The position numbers and the translations under genes are program-made. The notes under the pieces were generated by a model. The model saw only the letters and a program-made list of their open reading frames with translations, was not told the origin of the DNA and did no database searches. Source: Sporothrix humicola (Eukaryota > Ascomycota > Sordariomycetes > Ophiostomatales > Ophiostomataceae). Taken from it: a stretch of DNA of 64,000 bases. Location of the stretch: NCBI GenBank assembly GCA_021396245.1, contig WNYE01000120.1:34761-98760 (forward strand), in the 5' to 3' direction. Shown piece after piece: positions 33,885 through 44,632 of this stretch (position 1 is its first letter; the number at the start of each line of letters is the position of its first letter).

Positions 33885-35759
33885 ATGCCTGTGGCTGGTA
33901 GCAACAGCGCAAAGAACGTCAATGACAGCACCGACGTTGACATTGATCTCGACAGCGACAGCGACTACGGCTGGGACTTGTCGCTAGAGGAGGGCGTGCA
34001 CGAGTTGTTGGACGCAGCAGCAGAGGCAATAGAAGAGACACTCACTCCGTCTGCGCGCTCTCGTCTTCTTGTGCCCGTCGTCGCCGAAGACACCGTCCAA
34101 AACGATGCCGCCGCTTCGCAGTCTCTGGCGGCCGCTGCGTCGGGCGCATCGCCTGTGCCCCACCACGACCCCGTCGCCGACGATGACGACCCGAGTGCCG
34201 CGGCTGTCCTGGACGCAGCGCTGCTCAGCTTCAACGTCGACTACCCGGATTGTAGGTGCCCAAAATACCAAGCCCTCCGAGAAGAGTGCTCGTCTGACTA
34301 ACAATAGCGTTTAGTGAGCCAGATAGTAGCGGACCTGTCCAGTCAATTGTCTGATCCGCAGAGCGCTGAAGTCAAGAAAGAGAAGGGGAAGGATGTTGGG
34401 GTGGCTGCGGCAGCTATTGCAGCCGGCGCACCAGCAATTGCACCAGAAACAACGCCGGGATTCGCGAGGCCAACAATGGGACCACGCCCCTCTCACATCA
34501 GCCCGGGATCACCGCTCGTGCAGTTTCGCGCTTACCCGAAAAAGCCACTGTCCGTCAGCGACTTGACCGCGGGCGCCTGGTGCGAGCTGCAGTATGAATA
34601 CACGCTGACACGGCTGCCCGGCGGCCGTCGCACGCGGACACCGGCCATGAAAGCCGGGTCCAAGGTGCACCAGAAACTCGAGGACGAGGTGCACACGACC
34701 ATACCCATTACCGTCAAGAAGCCGCAGGACTTTCTGGGCGTCAAGATCTGGAACATGATCCACGGCCTGCGGGCATTGAGGGAGACGGGCCTGACGCGCG
34801 AACTGGACATTTGGGGGCTAGTCGATGTTGTTCCACCACAACAACCACAGCCAAATGGGGCGCCAGATTCGTTTGGTACCCGCGATATGCACAAGGAAGT
34901 TGTCAACGGCGTGATTGACGCTCTGAGCTACCAGAACCCGGACCCGGCATCACAAGAGGAAGCCCCAAAAGCTGCCGCAACGTCGTTCAGTACAGTGGCG
35001 ACCACTTCCGCGGGATCACAAATCACGGACTACTTCCCGTCATCACCATTAGACCCTTTATCCCAGCAGCAGGCGACAAAGGTGGAAAACAAAGAGCCGC
35101 CGACAGAGCCGCCCCGAAAAATCTACATTACCGACGTCAAGACGCGCGAGTCGGCTCGTTTACCGTCCGGCGCCGCCGCCCGGCCGTCCAAGATCCAGCT
35201 GTTCTTATACCACCGGTTCCTAGCAGACCTCGCCGCCGACCGCCTGCGCTTCGACCTTGTCTTCAACCGCTACCAGGTCAATGAATACGAGCCCTTTTCC
35301 GAAGACTTTCTCAGCGAAATGCACTACGATGTTCTCTACCATGATCAATGGTCGCACCTCGAAAATCTGTACGACTTTGTCTGGCTCCTGAAAAAGGAGG
35401 TGCGCCTCACGTTCCCTCAAGGCGCAGACTCCATAGGCGACGTTGTCGCTGTCGAGTACCGTCAGCGGCCGCGGGAAGCCGAAGAAGTAGGCAACTTTAA
35501 CAAGCGGGCGCCCAATAACGGCCGCTGCATCGGCACCAATGTCATTCCTGTCGACAGTGCCGTGCTCGACCGCTATCTGGCCAACTACATGGACTGGTGG
35601 CGCGGTGCGCGCCAGCCCGCCGGCGTGGACATTGAAGAAGCGTCGCTCAAGTGCGGGTACTGCGAGTTTGCCGAAGGCTGCGACTGGCGGCAGAAGATGG
35701 ACGAGGAGCGGAGAGAGAAAGCACGAACCAAAATGGCGGCCGCTAGAGGCGGTAAGTAG
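33885..35759 (+). CDS. EXO5: Exonuclease V, mitochondrial (EXO5/DEM1 family)
   Basis: A single-strand-specific nuclease with an iron-sulfur cluster; in budding yeast it acts on mitochondrial DNA. Exons are 33885-34251 and 34315-35759, giving 603 residues. The acceptor at 34313-34314 (TTTAG) keeps frame, whereas the earlier CAATAG would not. The N-terminal SDSDYGWDLSLEE is typical of the family. The PD-(D/E)XK-type core includes SVSDLTAGAWCELQYEYTL with the first cluster Cys (about 210), AGSKVHQKLEDEVH, and IYITDVKTRESARLPSG with the catalytic Asp and Lys. Near the C-terminus CGYCEFAEGC (CX2CX5C, about 567-576) supplies the other three cluster ligands. There is also a QITDYFPSSP motif like a short PCNA/clamp-binding peptide (QXX[IL]XX[FY]F-like), which is my inference. 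Third mitochondrial-genome gene in this 13 kb. Confidence 0.94.
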
Positions 35760-37502
35760 ATGTGGTGCTTTCGACATTGGCACGTTTCTTACAGTGCTCT
35801 TTCTATTTGTTTTATCATTTTTGTCCCAGCACCTCATATCCTCATTCATGTCTCATGATCTTTACGAAGTGGAAGGGCGGTATTTTTGGGAGCACTCGGG
35901 AGCAAAAGGAACTCCACGATGGTCCATTTAGTCTTTATGTCTCCTCTTTGATGTTTATGTATATTTGATACCAAACCACCCATTTCATCCATCTGATATT
36001 GCTTGTTCGTCTTTGCCTTTTGACCTTCTAGAATAGGTGAGGTCAGTCGATCAAAGACGTCTTTAAATTGCGGCACTTGATCTTTATCCCGGTTGACATA
36101 GTTTACCTTTCATCATCCCGTTTGTGATAGTGCCTTCCCCGCCGTTTTGATAAAGATGCCCAAATGTGCAGCTCGTTGAACCGGCTAAATGTCCATGAAA
36201 GGGACTTGAAGGATTCTTTCTTCGCAATCATTTCGATATTCTGTCATAAGTTTGCCATCCATTTCATGCCCCAGGATAGACTTTGGTTTTGTTTTATTAT
36301 TTTAATTGATTTTTTTAAAAAATTATTGTGTGCTAAGAATTTTACACTTTTTTCAGTTCTTTTTTTATTTTCTTTTTTTCTTCCAAAAAACCTGATTTTT
36401 TTCTCAAAATATATATATCACAGCTTTTTGAACAAAAATTGTGTAAAAATTCGACAAAATTGTAGAAATACGACATCTACGCATTTTGAAAATCTCATTG
36501 GATAGAACTAACGAGATATCAGTGATTTCCTTCCAGTCCTGTTGGAAACATCCCAAAGAATAGAGACGCTTTCGCGACTTACAAAGGGCGACAGTGAAAG
36601 GGAGGGGCACAGCACAACAAACGCTGATCATCGCAATCTAACTGTGGACTCCCCCCCTTTGCGAATATGTGAACGGTAAAGATGGGCGATTCTTCAAAAT
36701 CTATTCCTGGTTTTTGGTTTCAATTGTAGGAGGCAGGCGTGGTTGCCAATTTAGAGTTTCATACCTTCTTAATATAGGAATGATCGCACCTTCTGTTTGT
36801 GACGAAGGGAGACGTCCGTCGCGTGTTGAAGAACGACAGAAGAAGGCAACTGTTCACATTGCAGATTGTTCCGCGAAATGATATACAACGTCTTCGACCT
36901 ATGTAGTGAGCCTTTCCATCTTCACTCCATCAAACATTCTACCCAAGCCAAGACTTCCCCTACTACTGGGCACACCTCTCACGACCTGACCACGTTGCCA
37001 CGATGACCCTATGATCCTTTCAGTCTAATTACGTTGCAATCCTTGTTTTGCTTCATTGTTTATCTGGCATTACTCTCGATATTTGTCTCTTTACACTCTT
37101 TGCTGGACTCGAACGTAACAACGGCAGACTTACACAAGCACAAAAGCACGAGGACACTACATACGCGGCTGCAACGATAAACAAAGATACAAACGACAAC
37201 AAATCCGTGCTCTATCAGACGCCTTTGCTTCCCTCATTTAACACATTCTTTCATTGTGGCATTCCACTGAAGCCTTTATCCATCTGTATATAGATTTATA
37301 TATGCAGCCCGCCTCTACGATTCTTTGCTTGTGGCCATCCGTTATCTCCTTTTCTCTCTCGATCCCGCGGTATTAATTACTCCATTACCCGCTGCTCGAG
37401 CCGTGAGGGGTGCAAAGAGCTCACATCTCGACGAACTCCATCATATCACGGTATCACAATCTCTAATCAAGAACATCATCATTCAACCTCCAAACGCACA
37501 AA
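35760..37502. other. Intergenic region with AT-rich block
   Basis: 1.74 kb between two tandem plus-strand genes. Bases 36270-36480 are very T/A-rich but still contain CA and TG dinucleotides, so this is not strong RIP. A TATA-like string (about 37285-37305) lies 200 bases before the GH92 ATG. No gene supported. Confidence 0.55.
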
Positions 37503-40328
37503 ATGACAAAATCTCGACAAGGCCGGCGGGCCAACAACGGGTGGCTCGTTGCTGGCCTCAGCCTTCTGGCCATTACTCCTCAACTCTCTTCGGCCGCGCA
37601 ACATCACGGTCTGCCGATCCCACCTCGACCACGGCCATGGACTCGGCAAGCGGGCTCTGCTGCCGCCCCGACCACAAACGGCTCTGACTTTGACCCGCTC
37701 GCTTGGGTCGACCCGTTGATTGGCGCGTCGAACGGCGGCAACGTGTTCCCCGGCGCGTCACTGCCGTACGGCATGGCCAAGGCCGTGGCGGACACGAACA
37801 GCGGCTCGAACCAGGGCGGGTTCACGCTGGACGGGGCGCCTGTCACCGGGTTCAGTATGATGCACGACTCGGGCACGGGCGGCAGTCCGTCGCTTGGCAA
37901 CTTCCCGCTGTTTGCGTACACGGCGTGCGCCGACAACGGTGCCGTCAACGGGTGTGCGTTCCCGAAAAAGAGCCGGGCGGCGTTTGGGCACTTCCGTAAT
38001 GGGAGCGTGACGGCGCGACCGGGCGTCTTTGGGATCGGCATGGACACGGGCATTTATGTGAATATGACGGTGGCGCAGCACACGGCGCTGTTCCAGTTCA
38101 CGTTCCCCAACAACGGCACGGTGACGGGCACGTACAAGGACCGGAACAATGCTAGTTACACCGCGAGCTACACGGGGCCCGTCCAGCCGCTGATTCTGCA
38201 GGACCTTTCGGACCTGTCCGACTCGCGGCAGGACAACGCGACGATCCAGGTCGATCCGGAGACGGGCCGCATCACGGGCAGCGCGCGGTTTCTGCCGAGC
38301 TTTGGCAGCGGCAACTTTGTGCTGTACTTTTGCACTGATTTCAACGTTAAAGGCGCCACCCAGATTCTTGATAGCGGCATCTTTGCCGACAGCCGCGCGA
38401 GCACAGACGTGCACAACCTGACCATCTCGCGGGGCATTAATGGCTACCCGCTGCCTGGTGGCGCCTTTGTGCGCTTCTCGTCGAGCGCGAGCCCGATCAC
38501 GGCGCGCGTGGCCACGAGCTTCATCAGCACCGAGCAGGCGTGCGCCCACGCCGAAAAAGAAATCCCGACGTTTGACTTTGAGCAAGTGGCCCGGAATGCT
38601 ACCAGCGCCTGGCGGAGCAAGCTGAGCCCGATCCGTATCACGGTCGGCAACTTCTCCGACGCCCTCGCCCTCCAGAGCCACAACAACCAGACTGGCACAA
38701 ACGTGACCGTGCATCGCCCGCCTCTGCCACCGCCGACGTCACCGATCAACACGAAAACCCCTCCCGAGCACGAGCCTATGTTCCCCAACGGAACGTCCTT
38801 TGGCAATGCCACCTTTGCCAACAACACCCAGCCGGCCGCAACTGCGTTCATGGACCCCGATGACATGCTGCGCAACTTTTACAGCGGCATCTACCGCACC
38901 ATGATCAACCCGCAGGACTACACGGGCGAGAACCCGCTGTGGCAGAGCGACGAGCCGTACTTTGACTCCTTCTACTGTATCTGGGACCTGTTCCGCTCCC
39001 AGCTGCCCTTCCTGACCATCGTCGACCCGGTCGCCCATGCCCGCATGATCCGCTCGCTCATCGACACCTACCGCCACGTCGGCTGGCTGCCCGACTGCCG
39101 CATGTCCCTGTGCAAGGGGTACACCCAGGGCGGCTCGAATGCCGATAACGTGCTGTCCGACGCCTATGCCAAGGGCGTTCGGGACGGCATCAACTGGTCC
39201 GATGCGTACGCGGCCGTGGTCAAGGACGCCGAGGTCGAGCCGTACGACTGGTCCAACGAGGGCCGCGGCGGGCTCGACAGCTGGAAGCGCCTGGGCTACA
39301 TTCCGGTGCAAGACTTTGACTACAAAGGCTTCGGCACCATGACCCGCAGCGTCTCGCGCAGCCTCGAGTACAGCTACAACGACTTTTGCATTGCGCAGAT
39401 GGCCCGCAACATATCCACCGGTGCGGCAGACGAAGAGAAGTATCTCGAGAGGAGCGCCAACTGGCAGAACCTGTTTAAGGCCGACGAGCAGTCGCTGTGG
39501 TGGAACGGCACCGACACCGGCTTCACCGGCTTCTTCCAGCCGCGCCACCTCAACGGCACCTGGGGCCACCAGAACCCGCTCAACTGCAGCAACCTCGACG
39601 ACGTGAGCATCTGCTCGCTCCAGAACACGGGGCCCGAGACGTTTGAGAGCAGTCTGTGGGAGTACGGCTTCTTTGTGCCCCACGACCAGGCCGCCCTCAT
39701 CGACCTGTACGGCGGCGACGATGCCTTTGTGCGCCGCCTCGACTACCTCCATGACACGGGCATCGTGTACATTGGCAACGAGCCCGCCTTCTTGACCGTC
39801 TTCCAGTACCACTATGCCGGCCGTCCAGGATTGTCGGCTCAGCGCGCCCACACCTATGTCCCACAGTTCTTCAGCCCGACCCCGGATGGCCTGCCGGGCA
39901 ACGACGACAGCGGCGCCATGGGCAGCTTCCTGGCCTTTACCATGATGGGCCTGTTCCCCAACCCTGGCCAGAACGTCTACCTCATCATCCCGCCCTTTTT
40001 CGAGGCCGTCCATGTCACCCACCCGCTGACCAACAAGACGGCCATCATCCGCAGCACCAACTTTGACTCCACGTACCAGGCCGTCTTCATCCAGAGCGCC
40101 ACCCTCAACGGCAAGCCCTACACCAAGAATTGGCTCGACCACAGCTTCTTCACCGAGGGCCAGGAGCTGGTGCTGACGCTGGGCCGCAACGAGAGCGCGA
40201 CCTGGGGACGCGCCGCCGCCGACCGGCCGCCGAGTGTCAGTGACTATCACCCAGGAAATAGCAGCAGCACGGCGGCGAAGAGACACGAGCGGAGATACCG
40301 GGGCCAATTCGAGGCGGGCGGTCTGTAA
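37503..40328 (+). CDS. Secreted GH92 family alpha-1,2-mannosidase
   Basis: Family GH92 enzymes are calcium-dependent inverting alpha-mannosidases that trim mannose from glycoproteins. Intronless, 941 residues. The start at 37503 gives an Arg-rich n-region and hydrophobic core (GWLVAGLSLLAITPQLSSAA), a signal peptide. The N-terminal beta domain begins at DPLAWVDPLIGASNGGNVFP, a family hallmark, with GGFTLDGAPVTGFSMMHDSG after it. The (alpha/alpha)6 catalytic part includes YFDSFYCIWDLFRSQLPFLT, GWLPDCRMSLCKGYTQGGSN and RSLEYSYNDFCIAQMA, all strongly GH92. Many NXT/S sites are present. The C-terminal 40 residues are basic and variable. Role: extracellular or vacuolar N-glycan turnover or nutrition. 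Confidence 0.95.
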   Translation: MTKSRQGRRANNGWLVAGLSLLAITPQLSSAAQHHGLPIPPRPRPWTRQAGSAAAPTTNGSDFDPLAWVDPLIGASNGGNVFPGASLPYGMAKAVADTNSGSNQGGFTLDGAPVTGFSMMHDSGTGGSPSLGNFPLFAYTACADNGAVNGCAFPKKSRAAFGHFRNGSVTARPGVFGIGMDTGIYVNMTVAQHTALFQFTFPNNGTVTGTYKDRNNASYTASYTGPVQPLILQDLSDLSDSRQDNATIQVDPETGRITGSARFLPSFGSGNFVLYFCTDFNVKGATQILDSGIFADSRASTDVHNLTISRGINGYPLPGGAFVRFSSSASPITARVATSFISTEQACAHAEKEIPTFDFEQVARNATSAWRSKLSPIRITVGNFSDALALQSHNNQTGTNVTVHRPPLPPPTSPINTKTPPEHEPMFPNGTSFGNATFANNTQPAATAFMDPDDMLRNFYSGIYRTMINPQDYTGENPLWQSDEPYFDSFYCIWDLFRSQLPFLTIVDPVAHARMIRSLIDTYRHVGWLPDCRMSLCKGYTQGGSNADNVLSDAYAKGVRDGINWSDAYAAVVKDAEVEPYDWSNEGRGGLDSWKRLGYIPVQDFDYKGFGTMTRSVSRSLEYSYNDFCIAQMARNISTGAADEEKYLERSANWQNLFKADEQSLWWNGTDTGFTGFFQPRHLNGTWGHQNPLNCSNLDDVSICSLQNTGPETFESSLWEYGFFVPHDQAALIDLYGGDDAFVRRLDYLHDTGIVYIGNEPAFLTVFQYHYAGRPGLSAQRAHTYVPQFFSPTPDGLPGNDDSGAMGSFLAFTMMGLFPNPGQNVYLIIPPFFEAVHVTHPLTNKTAIIRSTNFDSTYQAVFIQSATLNGKPYTKNWLDHSFFTEGQELVLTLGRNESATWGRAAADRPPSVSDYHPGNSSSTAAKRHERRYRGQFEAGGL

Positions 40329-40614
40329 TTGGGACCGAGGAGTGCGTCAGGCACAAAGGTGCCTGCTTGTAGCGGAGTCTTGACTCTGATGAGTATCAGT
40401 AGAAATTAGCATTTATCAGCATAATTTGAGAACATTACCTTTATTTCAATCTCTCATTCATCGCGTTCATTTCTTCCCTCTCTTTCATCGTAGTGAATAA
40501 AATCAACTCTCGTGATTTGGATTTCTCTGACGGAGACATGGCGATCTCAATCACACTCTTTCCAGATTCGACTTGAGGACTCCCAGAACTCCAGACGTGA
40601 GATGGGGCGGACCG

Positions 40615-40659
40615 TGTGATCCCCTGTGATTTTCTGTGATTGCTGTGGATTGCTGTGAT
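40615..40659. repeat. TGTGAT array with 9-10 base period
   Basis: TGTGAT occurs at 40615, 40625, 40635 and 40654, with TGTGGAT at 40644, all on the plus strand at one-helical-turn spacing. Reverse-orientation ATCACA follows near 40746. Confidence 0.6.
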
Positions 40660-41689
40660 TTGGGCTCTCACTTACCCTTCTGGGCATCGTCCCGGGCGGG
40701 TTGATTGCTGGACCCTTGCACTGATCACTCGGATCATTTTTCTCATCACAGTCACAGTTGCAGTGTCAATGATCAATGACAGCAAGAAAAAAACCGGGAA
40801 AAGACCGTCGCTCATTTCCAGCGCCATGGTCCCGCCAGTGCGGTTTGGCTCTGCACGGCTGCGCTGTGATAGTTGCATGCAACGCAAACATGTCCATGTC
40901 GTAGCTATGTTCATGTCGAACGTCGCACGCAACACGACATTGCATACCGTGCTCGGCCACGGCACTGGACTTTTCCTGGTATTCTTTCGGTTGGTGGTAA
41001 CGGCGCTCAGATGCTTTCGTCTCTTCGTCTTTCTGTCGTAGTAATTTGCAATGGGTCTTGTGGCCAATGCGGCAGCGTCGTCATCGGCGACCTCCAATTG
41101 GGGGCTGCTTTCTTGTGTCTTTTAGGGTTTGTGCCGAGCACAGTCGCTCACGACGTAGTCGTACTATCACGATACTGAAGACAAAAGTGCTCTGGTCGTC
41201 AAGCCCACGGCCGCCCCGGTGGCAGCAGCTGTCCCTTGCGTCAATATTGTCGCCAACGGCCTAAGACGGCATGCTTCACATGATGCTGGCTTGAGCTTTG
41301 AGTTTGAGCCCTGGGCGCTTGGTACTGGGCCATGCTGGTGTTGGCCATTGGCGACCAAAGCGCACGTTTTTTTTCTCTTCTGGTCTCGCTCTTGTCTCTC
41401 GTTTCGTCAACAGCTTCTAAATCCGTCTCTTCTGGAAGAAAAAAAGAAAAAAAATAGCACCACTGCACTAACAAGCTTGCTCCACGCTTCAGCTCAGCTG
41501 TCGAGGCTTGGATGATCTTGCGTGGTATCGTATGGAGCCTGGAGATGGAGATCAACTTTTTGTTAGTGTTCTTTGGGTCCCTTCTTTTCAGCTCGTCTAT
41601 CACTGTTCCTTCGCTCGAGTCCACGGACATCATTCAAGCGTCATGGCGTGGCGGTCTTGTCAGTGCTGCCACGAGCAGTTTTCCATATT

Positions 41690-41744
41690 CTTCTTTTTCT
41701 TCTCTTTTTCTTCTCTTTTTCTTCTCTTTTTCTTCTCTTTTTCT
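41690..41744. repeat. 11-base pyrimidine tandem repeat
   Basis: Four perfect copies of TCTCTTTTTCT (41701-41744) are preceded by one imperfect copy. Simple-sequence polypyrimidine DNA. Confidence 0.85.
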
Positions 41745-42322
41745 TCTTCTTTTGCTCGCATCTTTTTCCATTTGCACACTGTCTATCATTTTTCATGTCT
41801 CCTGGTCCAACTTGAACCACGCGATGTGTGCCCCTGCGCTGGTCCGGCTTCACCATTGGACTCGGCCGGTTGGACCTCATCTCTCCTCTCCGAACGTAGT
41901 GGATTTATTGATTTTGCCTTCTTGAACGATGAGGCCTCTGCGACTCGGGTGCGACTTTGCTTGCGCACAGAGCCTCTGGAGAGTCTTGGGAAAGTTGGGA
42001 CCCCATCGCCGGGCGTGGGTTAGTGTTGCGCAATGTGCATGTTTTGTGGAGTGTGGACAGCTGCAAAAGTGTGAATGGCGTCGATGGTGGTGGGCTTCTT
42101 TGATAGTTTTGGAGGTTGGTTTGAGAAAAAAGAGAGGCCAAAACCAAAAGGCAAAAGCCGGTGCCACGAGGCGGCCCAACCCCTATCCTGGTGTCTTTCG
42201 TTCTTGGGTTCTTGCCGCAAAGGTTCCCAAGAATCGCGATGGTTGTTGTTTCCCATTTCTTTCGACCGTTTTGCGACCGCACTTGCCCTCGTTGGCGTTG
42301 GCGGACGCTCGTGATTCATTTC

Positions 42323-42324
<2 letters not shown>

Positions 42325-42361
<37 letters not shown>
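42325..42361. repeat. T37 homopolymer
   Basis: An uninterrupted run of 37 T. Could be a reverse-oriented retroposon tail or simple sequence; no flanking duplication was recognised. Confidence 0.9.
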
Positions 42362-42362
<1 letters not shown>

Positions 42363-44632
42363 ACAAGACAAGGAAGCCACGTCCGGCAGAAAACACCATC
42401 GCTACTTCCTTACCCGGTGCCCGCAAGCATTGAATTTGGCGTCTCCTCCAATTTAACTTTTTCGTATCCATTCCTGCTCACCTGCCCCCAGCGATTATGC
42501 CCTTGAAGCCATGCTAGTTAGTGGTTCTTTCCTTCGACACAGGTATTCGGGCATTTTGCAACTCATAAGTGAACTGTCAACATCGCCCGGCGAGTTCCTT
42601 ATTTAGTGGACATTTTGCAGCCGATCGTGCATGAATTTATTGCTTTTTCTTGTTCTTTTGAGGATCTCTTTTGTCTTATTTTTTTCTTTCCTTTTTCTCT
42701 TGTCTTCTGGTCTTGCCTTTCCTTTTCTTCTGGCACACCATCCGGGAAGGAGCGGTGCGGGTCAAAGTGGAGAGACTCAGGGGGCCCGCTGTCTTTTGTG
42801 CGTTTTTTTATTGGCAAGTGCGTCTGGTTGGCTGCTTCCCTCTGTGTATTTTCCCAAAGAGGCAAGAACTGCATCTTGTTGCAGAACCGGAAAGTGCACT
42901 ACGCCTGGACCAGGGCAGCAGGGGTAGCGGAGAGAAAGGAAAGAGGGACGGGTAAAAACGACAAAAAGGAAAAAGAAAGCAGAGACCTGAAAAAAAGGAA
43001 GAAAAATGATTTGGAGCAAGGATTCTGTGGATTTTGGGGGATTTTGCAAGAAACGATGTCATGACAGTGTCGATTGCGTGCATTGGCCTGTCCAGGTATT
43101 GAATCCTGCGAGAACCTCAGTCAGTCTTGTCGATTTCTTTGGTTTCTTTGATTTTTGGGAATTTCTGTTTGTCTTTGCCATGCCAATCGCATGTTTCGAC
43201 AGACTTCTGCCGCGCTTCCTGCATTTTTCCACTGCAGTGCATCTGCAAGGCCTGCAGGCCCAGAACGTAAAGAACGTGTTGGAATATGCAGCTGCAGCAA
43301 CGTGCTTTTTTGGACTCCAAGTTGTTTGTTATCTCGGCGTGCTGTCTGCTTTGACCCTTTTCCCATTGCGTCCGCCTGCGTTAGTGTGCCTTTGTAGCCT
43401 CTGTTTTTGCCTCTTTCCTCCCATTCTCGAACGTGCTTCTGGGTCCCGCGGGCATCCTTTCCTTCGTTCTGGGTGCGTCTTTCCTTCTGACGAAAGAGCG
43501 TGCCATTCCTATGCCCTTTCCCAGACGATACGACGTGGAGCCGTAATCGTGGGAAGGCGCGGCCACGACAGCATGAAAGCCCCCCCTAGTTCCTGCCTAC
43601 CCGAGAAAATACATGGATGACCGCTTTTCAATTTCTTTGCTTCCCTTCACCTGGGGAAAGAGGGAAAACGAGACTACTTCTCCTTCTCTCCTTGCCCCTA
43701 TTCTCCTCTCCTAGACCCCATTTTTTCACCTTGAAGGTTATCGTAAGTCGGCCGGAAGATTGGTGAGACAGGTAGTTCTTTCCGCACACGGCCTCTAAGT
43801 TTTGGGCTCTTGGCAGTGATGAAGACAAGAAAGGGAAAAAAGGGAAAGAGTGCATCACCAACCAAGGATGTAATTTTTGGAGAGTCCCTGTGCATGTGAA
43901 GTCCCAAGTTTTCGCCCAGGTCCCTGCCCAGATAACGACAATGTCCTGTGCGCTCCTTCCCTACAAATGTACATTATAAATCCTGCATCATCAGAAGCAA
44001 CCCTGGCGAAACAACCGGCAAATTCGCATTCCTTTCAAAACAAAGCATATCTTTGAGAACGAAAGGAGAAACGAAAGAAACAAACTAAAAAGATTGTGAC
44101 TTGTGCTGTCATGCGACTTGCTGGGATCCTCAATACGGCAAGACCTGCCATACTTAATCATTAAAGCCCCCCAGGACCCAAGAAACGCCTTCTCGTTAAT
44201 TGCCTCGACGAGAGACTTTCCCTTTTCTTTCCTGTTTGAGTAGTAGACCAATCTTATCGATCGTGGCTTCCCTCGTCCAGTTGTCAGTCCCCGCTCTGCC
44301 TTCCCCCATTATTTTACCTCGACAGACCGCATTTCACCTCACTTCTTGCCATTTTACTCGAGAGAGTTTCTTTTCTTCTTTCCTTACATCATATCCGTAC
44401 ACTTTCTTTTCTAGCCTCTTGTTTTGATACCCTTCTACGCCTTTCCCTTGGTTTCTTGTTTAATTTTCTTTTACAACATCCTCTACCGACCTGATATGCT
44501 GTAGTGTTTGCAACGACACGCCCGGCAACATCGGACGACAACAGACGACACTCGCTTTTCGTTTATTTCGATTACTTGGCTTGTTTCGTCCGTGTTCACC
44601 ATTCACACTCACACTTCACACCACAAAACAAC

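Larger units (their letters stand above)
40329..44632. other. Long non-coding region upstream of the RGS-LOV gene (4.3 kb)
   Basis: Largest gene-free stretch of the window. It holds a phased TGTGAT array (40615-40659), an 11-base pyrimidine repeat (41690-41744), a 37-base T run (42325-42361), and a T/C-rich leader-like tract (44200-44500) just before the ATG. Open frames inside are Phe/Ser/Leu-rich by-products of pyrimidine tracts, with no domain. It may carry a long 5' leader, regulatory DNA or a non-coding transcript; the sequence does not decide. Confidence 0.6.

Noticed and set aside
36270..36500. AT-rich block considered as a second RIP region
   Set aside because: CA and TG dinucleotides are still frequent, so it lacks the RIP signature.
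38739..40307. Minus-strand frame of 522 codons inside the GH92 gene
   Set aside because: Shadow of the GH92 gene; Ala/Val/Gly-rich with no family resemblance.
41508..42023. 171-codon frame rich in Ser/Phe/Leu
   Set aside because: Created by the 11-base pyrimidine repeat, which is simple sequence.
43006..43620. 204-codon plus-strand frame in the long gap
   Set aside because: Cys/Phe/Leu-rich by-product of T/C-rich DNA, with no domain and no convincing start context.
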